From Agromyces sp. SYSU T00194 (GTDB lineage Bacteria > Actinomycetota > Actinomycetes > Actinomycetales > Microbacteriaceae): DNA of 64,000 bases. The notes under the pieces are model-generated. The model was given only the letters and a program-made list of their open reading frames with translations, had not been told where the DNA came from and did not search any database. Made by a program: the position numbers and the translations under genes. Positions 11,301 through 17,370 of the stretch are shown piece by piece (the first letter of the stretch is position 1; each line of letters begins with the position of its first letter). The stretch covers positions 558,001 to 622,000 of the forward strand of contig NZ_JBEPJZ010000002.1 in the NCBI RefSeq assembly GCF_040496035.1, in the 5' to 3' direction.

Positions 11301-11818
11301 CGCCGCCGGTGCTTCAGGATGCCGGCGGCCTCCTCGATGAAGCCGCGCCGGTCGTCCGCGCTCGCGTGCAGCACGTTGTCGAGCTGGCCCTGGCCGACGA
11401 TGACGTGCATCTCGCGGCCGAGCCCGGAGTCGCTGAGGAGCTCCTGCACGTCGAGCAGGCGGCACGCCTCGCCGTTGATGGCGTACTCGCTCGTGCCGTT
11501 GCGGAACAGGGTGCGGCTGATCTGCACCTCGGTGTACTCGATCGGCAGCGCGCCGTCGCTGTTGTCGATCGTGAGCGACACCTCGGCACGCCCGAGCGGC
11601 CCGCGGCTGGAGGTGCCGGCGAAGATGACGTCCTCCATCTTGCCGCCGCGGAGGGTCTTGGCGCCCTGCTCGCCCATGACCCAGGCGAGGGCGTCGACGA
11701 CGTTCGACTTGCCGGAGCCGTTCGGGCCCACGACGCAGGTCACGCCGGGCTCGAAGGCGAAGACGGTGGGCTGTGCGAAGGACTTGAACCCCTTGAGGGT
11801 CAGGCTCTTCAGGTACAC
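8315..11818 (-). CDS. smc: Chromosome segregation ATPase SMC
   Basis: Long coiled-coil ATPase that, with ScpA/ScpB, loops and condenses DNA from parS sites. The 1,167-residue product has Walker A GPNGSGKSNVVDALAWVMG at the N-terminus (about 32-50), two Ala/Glu/Arg-rich coiled-coil arms separated by a Gly-containing hinge (around GRPGVRGLLAEHVQVQPGF), the ABC signature LSLLSGGERSLAAVALL and Walker B FYILDEVEAALDDAN near the C-terminus. Start is GTG 11818 with GGGGGAAG just upstream. It is divergent from the GNAT gene and leads toward ftsY. All ATPase motifs are intact and the length is normal. Confidence 0.98.
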   Translation of the reverse strand: MYLKSLTLKGFKSFAQPTVFAFEPGVTCVVGPNGSGKSNVVDALAWVMGEQGAKTLRGGKMEDVIFAGTSSRGPLGRAEVSLTIDNSDGALPIEYTEVQISRTLFRNGTSEYAINGEACRLLDVQELLSDSGLGREMHVIVGQGQLDNVLHASADDRRGFIEEAAGILKHRRRKEKTLRKLDAMQANLTRLSDLAGEIRRQLKPLGRQAEVARQAQSIAAIVRDARARLLADEVVGLRRTLDAHSRTEAERHSERLVLQDQLEQRQARVARLEQAQQSVAVDDARRVGFTLESAQERLRGLHTLANQRLALLGRDAEEPDAAPTVSQAAIDDARAELEQVRAAVQAAATGLEDAQRATVAARHALDATDEDVAAQSAAVSRYDLELAALSGRADTAASRLATVRGEVLRQENALAAASDRAAIATTALAELEQNAPLSQDGETDLDEAYELAQAAVFEAEGEIERIREALHVRERERDALTAKVGALSLALDQRDGSAALVAAGRPGVRGLLAEHVQVQPGFEAAIAAALGTLTDAVLVDDRDAALDALAHARGNDLGRVELALAEATTAPAVADVDGLTPAASVVTGPPGVAALLARTVIADDVDAVRAASAALDADDVTVVTRDGAVIGRYVIRGGSGEGRSRIELIAERDAADARLGEVRSELERRRFELGEQRSAHETAKQQSAQALTALREYDAQLAAQTEQLNKARVTADAATAETERLAESARTAAERVAEAEQASVAAKDALEAARATPRPVLDLSARDAGAAALEAAREQEVEARLALETARERVRSEEGRIAGLERRREAERRQAEEAARRAVIRRRQYEAARRVADALPAVLSSVDASVSEARIRLARAEEERAGQNEELNALRRDEASVRERLQSITEDVHGLELQIYEKKLHVSSLLERAQSELGLAEDVLADEYGPDQPVPSDEEDGEDAPFDRAVQQRRLKGAERMLAQLGRVNPLALEEFAALEQRHAFLTEQLADLTKTRADLVTIIEEIDRKMVSIFQAAFEDTRAAFGEVFPVLFPGGTGSIALTDPDDLLTSGIEVSVKPAGKKIERLSLLSGGERSLAAVALLIAIFKARPSPFYILDEVEAALDDANLGRLLTVIEELRDDSQLIVITHQKRTMEIADALYGVSMRQDGVSAVVGQRVREERASA

Positions 11819-11911
11819 GTGCTTCCCCCGGTTGACGAACCGCGACCCGTCCGGCCGGCGGATCGCCCGCGACTACGGTACCGGACTCTTCCCCGCGATC
11901 CGCGCAGGCGA

Positions 11912-11917
11912 TAAGCT
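11912..11917 (+). promoter_or_regulatory. Candidate -10 box for the GNAT gene
   Basis: Plus-strand TAAGCT lies 38 nt before the GNAT ATG in the 137-bp divergent smc/GNAT region, leaving a normal leader with a GGAG ribosome binding site. On the other strand a TACCGT around 11876-11881 could serve smc. Both are judged by sequence only. Confidence 0.35.
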
Positions 11918-11955
11918 CGTCGGCTGCGCGGTCGCGCGGCGGGACGGAGCGGTCG

Positions 11956-13020
11956 ATGCGGATCGAGCGGGTGCACGTGCCCGAGCGGCTGGGCACGGCG
12001 GATGCGGCGGGCTTCGAGCGGTACGTCGCGCTGATGCGCGACGTCGAGGCCGAGCTCTGGGGGCACGACGACCTCACGCAGGACGCGCGCACGGTACTCC
12101 CCCGCTATCGCTCCGAGTACGTGCGGCGCGTGCCGCTGCTCGCGCTCGACGGCGACGACGCACTCGGTGCCGCCGTCGTGGAGTGGGAGCCGGGCGAGGA
12201 CGCCGAGACAGCGATCCTCTACGGCCTGGTTCCGTCGGCGGAGCGGCGCCGGGGCATCGGCTCCTGGTTGCTCGCCGAGTGCGAGCGCATCGCGCTGGAG
12301 GCGGGTCGCCGCGTGCTCATCAGCTGGAGCGACCACCCCGCCGCCACGCTCGACGTGGACGGGCCGCGCCTCGGGGCATCCGTCGGCGACGCGGTCGTGC
12401 CCGCCGCCGACCCGCGCGCGGCCTTCTTCACCCGCCACGGCTACAAGCTGGGGCAGGTCGAGCGCATGAGCGTGCTCGACGTCGGGGCCGGCGACGTGCC
12501 GGAACCCGAGCCCGCCGCGGGGTACCGCCTGGTCACGTGGTCGGGGCACGCGCCCGACGAGCTCGTCGACGCGTACGCGGCGGCGAAGACCCGGATGGCG
12601 CTCGACGTGCCTGCAGCGGACCTCACGATCGACCCCGAGCACTGGGACGCCGACCGGGTGCGCACCTTCGAGGGCCAGCGCGCCGAGAGCGGCGACGGGC
12701 TGCTGGTCGCGGCCGCGGTGGCCGAGGACGGCGCGGTCGCCGGGTACACCGAGCTCGAGCTGCCCCACGACAAGTCCTGCGCCTACCAGGGCGACACGCT
12801 CGTGGTCGCCGCCCACCGCGGCCGAGGCCTCGGCCTGCGGGTCAAGCAGGCGAACCATCGCGCGCTGGCCGAGACCGCGCCGGAGCGGACGCGCGTCTAC
12901 ACCTGGAACGCCGACGAGAACGCGCACATGCTCGCCATCAACATCGCGCTCGGGTTCCGCACGGCCGCGTACTCGGCGGCGTGGCAGCGTCGGGTCGACG
13001 ACGGGGCCCCGGGGCTATGA
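11956..13020 (+). CDS. Two-domain GNAT family N-acetyltransferase
   Basis: A 354-residue protein with two tandem GNAT folds. The first has the acetyl-CoA loop AERRRGIGSWLLAECE (about residues 95-110). The second has AAHRGRGLGLRVKQANHRA (about 282-300), ending with the typical ENAHMLAINIALGFR. Tandem GNAT proteins of this shape resemble mycothiol synthase-type enzymes, but the acceptor cannot be predicted. ATG 11956 is preceded by GGAG. It stands alone on the plus strand between smc and the LRR-like gene; its stop overlaps the convergent LRR-like gene by 6 bp. Confidence 0.85.
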   Translation: MRIERVHVPERLGTADAAGFERYVALMRDVEAELWGHDDLTQDARTVLPRYRSEYVRRVPLLALDGDDALGAAVVEWEPGEDAETAILYGLVPSAERRRGIGSWLLAECERIALEAGRRVLISWSDHPAATLDVDGPRLGASVGDAVVPAADPRAAFFTRHGYKLGQVERMSVLDVGAGDVPEPEPAAGYRLVTWSGHAPDELVDAYAAAKTRMALDVPAADLTIDPEHWDADRVRTFEGQRAESGDGLLVAAAVAEDGAVAGYTELELPHDKSCAYQGDTLVVAAHRGRGLGLRVKQANHRALAETAPERTRVYTWNADENAHMLAINIALGFRTAAYSAAWQRRVDDGAPGL

Positions 13021-13821
13021 CCCGGAGAACATCCAGCGGGCACTGCTCCGCTCCGCGACCGCGCGAAGCGACGCTCCGAGGGTGCCGACGACCGTGACCT
13101 CGGCGTCCGAGATGCGGGCCAGCGGATCGATCTCGTCCATTCCACGGCAGTGGAGGATCCCCAACTCGCGGATCGGCAGCGCCGGCAGCGTCGCGACGCC
13201 CTGGACCAGTCCGACCCGCGCGAGCGACACGATCCGCAGTTCGGACAGGTCGCGGAGCGAACCGAGATCGAAGCGCCGAGCGCCCTCGATCACGAGTTCC
13301 GACAGGCGGGATTCGGGGCCGTCGACTGCGATGGACGACACGTTGCGGGCAGCGGTCAGGGTCAACGACGTGAGCGAGGCAGGAAGCCTGGGGAGGGAGC
13401 CGCGCCAGGTCTCGGCGAACGACGCGTGCGCGAGCGCCGGGGCGTCGAGCACGGACTCGAAGCCCTGCAGGAGCCCCGAGTAGCGCTCCAAGTGCGGCAA
13501 CGACGACAGATCGGTCTCGGGCGCTCCCGGCACGGTGAGTTCGAGATCGCGCAGCGAACCGAGACCGGAGACCGACCGGGTGTCGAGATCCACGCCGACG
13601 ATGCCGAGGCTCGTGAGGCCATGGAAGTCGCGGAGGAACTCCAGCCCCGCGGCTTCGCGGGGAACCGAGACGAGGTGCACTCCGAGTCCCGTCGCGAGGA
13701 TCTGTCTCCGCTCCCGCGACGTGGGAACGCGGCCCTCGAACACCGCGACGGGAACGCGATCCGCGGGAGCCTCGCGGATGACGAGGTCGCCGCGGCGGTG
13801 GAAGAAGGGCAGACCGAGCAC
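13015..13821 (-). CDS. Unrecognised leucine-rich-repeat-like protein
   Basis: A 268-residue protein without signal peptide or membrane segment. From about residue 60 onward it shows repeated Leu-x-x-Leu units (FLRDFHGLTSLGIVGVDL, LGSLRDLELTV, LPASLTSLTLT, LGSLRDLSELRIVSLARVG, LPIRELGIL), which suggests a curved solenoid for protein binding. The first 55 residues are basic and lack repeats. Start is GTG 13821, 21 nt after the SDR gene stop with CGGGA between, so the two are probably cotranscribed. Its codon use is less GC-extreme than its neighbours', hinting at a more recent arrival. I do not recognise a family or function. Confidence 0.65.
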   Translation of the reverse strand: MLGLPFFHRRGDLVIREAPADRVPVAVFEGRVPTSRERRQILATGLGVHLVSVPREAAGLEFLRDFHGLTSLGIVGVDLDTRSVSGLGSLRDLELTVPGAPETDLSSLPHLERYSGLLQGFESVLDAPALAHASFAETWRGSLPRLPASLTSLTLTAARNVSSIAVDGPESRLSELVIEGARRFDLGSLRDLSELRIVSLARVGLVQGVATLPALPIRELGILHCRGMDEIDPLARISDAEVTVVGTLGASLRAVAERSSARWMFSGS

Positions 13822-13842
13822 GTCGACGGGATCCCGGAGCCG

Positions 13843-14853
13843 TCAGGCGACCCTGTCGCCGCCGAAGAAGTCCGCCACGCCGGTGGTGCTCGAGCTGACG
13901 TCCCAGAGGAGCCGCTCGCCGTCGGGGTCGCGCTCCGGCGGCAGCAGGACGGCGGGGCCGGGCTCGCCCCGCCCGGCGGGACCGAAGAACTGCCCGCCAT
14001 CGACGCCCGGTTCGAAGGACGCGCGGAGGATGCCCATCGTGCCGTCCTCGACCGAGTGGGCGACCCGGAGCGTGCGTCGCAGGATCGCGCGGTCGAGGAG
14101 GCGCGTGCCGCCCGCGCCAGCGGCCTTCGCCTGCAGGCCCGAGTCCGTCGGCCCCGGATGGGCGCAGACCGACTTCATGCCACGCAGGCGGTCGGCCTCG
14201 GGCATGCGGTCGGAGAGCGCGTAGGTGAAGAGCAGGTTCGCGAGCTTCGACTGCTGGTACCTCCGCCACTTCCCGAACCCGGGGAACCCGTCGCCGCCGA
14301 GGTCACCGCCCCGGGGTTCCAGGTACTCGGCGCGCAGCGGCGCCCCGCGGCGTGCACCGCTCGAGTGGTTGACGACGCGGGCCTCCCCCCGTGCCTCGGC
14401 CGCCGCGGCGAGCAGCGGCCAGAGCAGGGACGTCAGCAGGAAGTGCGAGAGGTGGTTGGTCTGCATCTGCACGTCGCATCCGTCTGCCGTGGCGACGTCG
14501 GCGAGCCCCATCACGCCGGCGTTGTTGCAGAGCACGTCGATGCCGTCGGGCACCGACTCCGCCACCTCGGCGGCGGCCCGGCGCACGCTCTCGAAACGCT
14601 GCAGGTCGCACGCGATCGGCACGACCTCCGCACCGGCCACCTCCAGCGACGCGGCGGACGCGGCCGCCCGCGGCGACGGGCGGTTCAGCAGCACCACGCG
14701 CGCGCCGAGGGACGCCGCCGTCGACGCGAAGACCGCGCCCGTACCGCTCGTGGTACCGGTGACCGCCACGGTGCGGCCCTCCAGGCGTGGGAGCCCGGCC
14801 ACGACGTCCGCGAAGTGCTCGGGCTCGTGAGTCGGGTGCTCGGGTGGGGTCAT
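13843..14853 (-). CDS. SDR family oxidoreductase (retinol dehydrogenase-like)
   Basis: NAD(P)-dependent short-chain dehydrogenase of 336 residues, longer than classical SDRs and resembling the retinol-dehydrogenase/WW-oxidoreductase-like group. Rossmann motif TGTTSGTG (about 32-39), NNAGVMG, the catalytic serine in VVNHSSG and YQQSK are present. The substrate is not predictable. A TAGCAT hexamer at 14905-14910 on the minus strand could be its -10 box. It heads a likely two-gene unit with the LRR-like gene. Confidence 0.85.
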   Translation of the reverse strand: MTPPEHPTHEPEHFADVVAGLPRLEGRTVAVTGTTSGTGAVFASTAASLGARVVLLNRPSPRAAASAASLEVAGAEVVPIACDLQRFESVRRAAAEVAESVPDGIDVLCNNAGVMGLADVATADGCDVQMQTNHLSHFLLTSLLWPLLAAAAEARGEARVVNHSSGARRGAPLRAEYLEPRGGDLGGDGFPGFGKWRRYQQSKLANLLFTYALSDRMPEADRLRGMKSVCAHPGPTDSGLQAKAAGAGGTRLLDRAILRRTLRVAHSVEDGTMGILRASFEPGVDGGQFFGPAGRGEPGPAVLLPPERDPDGERLLWDVSSSTTGVADFFGGDRVA

Positions 14854-14923
14854 CTCGGTTCCGTCCCGGTGGTGTGCGGAGCGCTGCAGGGTCGAACGCC
14901 TGCGATGCTACCCGCTGCCGCGG

Positions 14924-15838
14924 TCAGCGCCTGCGCTGGCAGCGCGGGCAGCGGTGCGACGACCGGTTCATGAACTGCTCGCGCACGATCGGGGTGCCGC
15001 AGCGCGGGCACGGGCGGCCCTGCTGCCCGTAGGCGTTCAGCGAGTGGGCGAAGTAGCCGGATGCCCCGTTGACGTTGACGTACTGGGCGTCGAAGCTCGT
15101 GCCGCCCTCGGCCAGCGCGCGCTCGAACACCTCGCGCACGGCCGCGAGCAGGCGTCGTGAACGCACCGGCCCGACGGCCGATGCCTGCTCGTCGTAGTGC
15201 ACGCGCGCCGACCAGAGCGCCTCGTCGGCGTAGATGTTGCCGATGCCGCTGACCAGGTTCTGGTCGAGCAGCGCGCGCTTGACACCCGTGCGCCGCGTGG
15301 CGAGGGCGGCGAGGAACCTGCGGTCGTCGAACGCCGGATCGAGCGGGTCGCGGGCGATGTGGGCGACGGGCACCGGGAGGCGCGTGCGCCACGCGGCATC
15401 CGCCTCGCCCGCATCACCCGAGTACCCGGCCGGAGCACCGTCGTCGGTCTCCACGAGGCGCTCGACCGCGAGGGAGCCGAAGATGCGCTGGTCGACGAAG
15501 TCGATCGCGAGGTCGCCGTGCCGCGGGGACGAGACGTGCAGGCGCGCGCGCAGCAGGGGCACGAGCGGCGCATCGGGCGTGCGCAGCAGCAGTTGGCCGC
15601 TCATGCCGAGGTGCGCGAGCAGGGCACGGCCGGTGTCGAGGGGCATCCAGAGGAACTTGCCGCGCCGCACGGCCGCCTCGATGCGGGCGCCGGTGAGCAG
15701 CTCGTCGAAGGGGCCCGACGCCGGGTCGTGGCGCCGCAGCGACCGGGGTTCGAACACCTCGACGCCGAGGACTCGTGAGCCGGTGACGGCCGGCGCGAGG
15801 CCCGCCCGGACGACCTCGACCTCGGGCAGCTCCGGCAT
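14924..15838 (-). CDS. mutM: Formamidopyrimidine-DNA glycosylase (Fpg)
   Basis: Base-excision repair glycosylase/AP lyase that removes 8-oxoguanine and ring-opened purines. The 304-residue product starts MPELPEVEVVRAGL, with catalytic Pro2 and Glu3. It contains the helix-two-turn-helix region LLDQNLVSGIGNIYADEALW and the C-terminal zinc finger CPRCGTPI...SSHRCPRCQ with four cysteines. It follows rnc by 2 nt, the conserved rnc-mutM pair of actinobacteria, and the order continues on to smc and ftsY downstream, interrupted here by the SDR/LRR/GNAT genes. Confidence 0.97.
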   Translation of the reverse strand: MPELPEVEVVRAGLAPAVTGSRVLGVEVFEPRSLRRHDPASGPFDELLTGARIEAAVRRGKFLWMPLDTGRALLAHLGMSGQLLLRTPDAPLVPLLRARLHVSSPRHGDLAIDFVDQRIFGSLAVERLVETDDGAPAGYSGDAGEADAAWRTRLPVPVAHIARDPLDPAFDDRRFLAALATRRTGVKRALLDQNLVSGIGNIYADEALWSARVHYDEQASAVGPVRSRRLLAAVREVFERALAEGGTSFDAQYVNVNGASGYFAHSLNAYGQQGRPCPRCGTPIVREQFMNRSSHRCPRCQRRR

Positions 15839-15840
15839 GC

Positions 15841-16548
15841 TCAGTCGGCCGTGATGCGCGTCCAGGCGTCGAGCGCGGCGGCCATCTCGGCCTGCTTCTT
15901 GCTCGTGCCCGACCCGGTGCCGGTGACCAGGTCGCCGACGGCGACCGTCGCGGCGAAGACCTTGTTGTGGTCGGGGCCCGACTCGGTGACCGTGTACGCC
16001 GGCGCCGTGGCGCCGCGGCGTGCCGCGATCTCCTGCAGGCTCGTCTTGGGGTCCATGGCCGCGCCGAAGCGATCGGGATCGGCCATCAACGGGCCGACGA
16101 GCCGGAGCACCAGGTCGGTGGCCGCATCCGGACCCGCGTCGAGGAAGGTCGCGCCGATGATCGCCTCCACCGTGTCGGCCAGGATCGACGCCTTGTCGTG
16201 GCCGCCGGTCATCGATTCCCCGCGACCGAGTCGGATGTGCGGGCCGAGGCCGATGGTGCGCGCCACCTCCGCGAGCGCGACGCTCGAGACGAGGCTGGCG
16301 CGACGCTTCGCGAGGTCGCCCTCGTCGAGGTCGGGGTGATCGCGGTAGAGCGACACCGTGACGGCCTGCCCGAGGATCGAGTCGCCCAGGAACTCCAGGC
16401 GCTCGTTCGTCGGGATGCCGCCGTGCTCGTACGCGAACGACCGGTGCGTGAGGGCGAGCAGCAGGAGATCGGGGTCGAGCTCGACCTGCAGCGTGCGCTG
16501 CAGCGCGTCGAGACTCGCCGTCTCCTCGGGGCTCCGCTCCGTCACCAC
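15841..16548 (-). CDS. rnc: Ribonuclease III
   Basis: Double-strand-specific endoribonuclease that processes rRNA precursors and structured mRNAs. The 235-residue protein has the signature NERLEFLGDSILGQAV (about residues 43-58) with the catalytic acidic residues, a second acidic site DTVEAIIGATFLDAG, and a C-terminal double-stranded RNA-binding domain (DPKTSLQEIAARRG...GTGSGTSKKQAEMAAA). Start is taken at GTG 16548; GTG 16545 is equally possible, and neither has a strong ribosome binding site. It lies 31 nt after rpmF in the DUF177-rpmF-rnc-mutM operon. Confidence 0.97.
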   Translation of the reverse strand: MVTERSPEETASLDALQRTLQVELDPDLLLLALTHRSFAYEHGGIPTNERLEFLGDSILGQAVTVSLYRDHPDLDEGDLAKRRASLVSSVALAEVARTIGLGPHIRLGRGESMTGGHDKASILADTVEAIIGATFLDAGPDAATDLVLRLVGPLMADPDRFGAAMDPKTSLQEIAARRGATAPAYTVTESGPDHNKVFAATVAVGDLVTGTGSGTSKKQAEMAAALDAWTRITAD

Positions 16549-16579
16549 CGGTCGTTCGTCGTCAGCGAGCAGTTGCCGA

Positions 16580-16783
16580 TCAGACGTCGGCGACCTTGCG
16601 GCCCTTGTACTCCAGGAACAGCGGCGTACCGGCCGAGTCCTCCACGACCTTCGCGCGGTGCGGGAGGCTGTAGGTGACCTTGCCGTTCTCGACGGTCTTC
16701 ACGAGCGCAGGGGCCTGCGCCTTCCACTGCGAGCGGCGCGCGTGGGTGTTGGCGCGCGACTTCTTCCGCTTGGGAACAGCCAT
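16580..16783 (-). CDS. rpmF: 50S ribosomal protein L32
   Basis: A 67-residue basic protein of the large subunit, opening [20 protein letters not shown], the invariant L32 N-terminus. It lacks the CxxC pairs of the zinc-binding L32 type (C-minus form), so it is probably the zinc-independent version. It follows the DUF177 gene by 9 nt and precedes rnc, the usual order. A normal AGAGAG-type purine stretch precedes the ATG. Confidence 0.97.
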   Translation of the reverse strand: MAVPKRKKSRANTHARRSQWKAQAPALVKTVENGKVTYSLPHRAKVVEDSAGTPLFLEYKGRKVADV

Positions 16784-16792
16784 GACTCTCTC

Positions 16793-17356
16793 TCAATCTC
16801 TCTGCTGGTCGGCATCGGAGGACGTGTCCGTGCCAGGGTCCGTGGAAGCCTCGAAGTCCGCGAGCGCGTCCCACCGCGGGTCGCGGTGTTCTCTCGCGGC
16901 GAGTTCCGGGTGTTCCTCCAGCCGAAGCCCGGTCTCTGGGTCGAGACCCGGGCAATCCGGCCGGCACACCGGCTGGAACGGCAGTGCAAGGACCACCGCA
17001 TCGCGGATGAGCGGTTCAAGATCCACGTGGTCGTCTTGAACCTCATACTCGAAAGCTTCACCGGAATGATACGCGAAAAGCTCCTGGAACTCGACTTCGA
17101 CCGGCAGGGAGATGTCGCGCAGGCATCGTCCGCACTGTCCGGTGGCCGTCGTGTCGACCTCCGCGGTCGCGAGGATGCCCTCGTGGACGGACTCCAGCCG
17201 CGCGTCGATCGTGATCGGATCGCCCGCCCCGACCGAGACCAGGCCCTCGCCCAGCGCCTCCGGCGCGAACGCCTCGATGCGCTGCTCGCGCATCTGGCCG
17301 GGACGCCCGGTCAGGTCGCGGATGTCGATGCGGTAGGGGGTGCTCGTGGATGCCAC
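16793..17356 (-). CDS. DUF177 (YceD) family metal-binding protein
   Basis: A 187-residue protein of the YceD/DUF177 family, which accompanies rpmF in most bacteria and is implicated in 23S rRNA or large-subunit maturation. The cysteine pairs TGQCGRCLRDI and VCRPDCPGLD are present. The start is GTG 17356 (VASTSTPYRIDIRDL). Upstream, TAGACT (17365-17370) ends 8 nt before the GTG and itself contains the stop codon of the transglutaminase gene. Translation may therefore begin on a leaderless transcript made from inside the previous gene's end. The C-terminus is acidic and probably disordered. Confidence 0.9.
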   Translation of the reverse strand: MASTSTPYRIDIRDLTGRPGQMREQRIEAFAPEALGEGLVSVGAGDPITIDARLESVHEGILATAEVDTTATGQCGRCLRDISLPVEVEFQELFAYHSGEAFEYEVQDDHVDLEPLIRDAVVLALPFQPVCRPDCPGLDPETGLRLEEHPELAAREHRDPRWDALADFEASTDPGTDTSSDADQQRD

Positions 17357-17364
17357 GAGCCCAG

Positions 17365-17370
17365 AGTCTA
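17365..17370 (-). promoter_or_regulatory. Candidate -10 box of the DUF177-rpmF-rnc-mutM operon
   Basis: Minus-strand TAGACT ends 8 nt before the DUF177 GTG. It overlaps the TAG stop (17370-17368) of the upstream transglutaminase gene, so the ribosomal-maturation operon can have its own promoter without any intergenic space. Confidence 0.45.

Noticed and set aside
11831..11836. TTGACG as a -35 box for the GNAT gene
   Set aside because: It is 75 bp from the nearest plausible -10 hexamer, far beyond usable spacing.
7415..11914. Very long plus-strand open frame opposite smc and ftsY
   Set aside because: It is antisense to two certain genes, rich in Arg/Gly/Asp/His repeats from GC-rich complement, and has no domain or ribosome binding site. 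Similar frames lie opposite leuC through DUF58 and opposite the giant protein.
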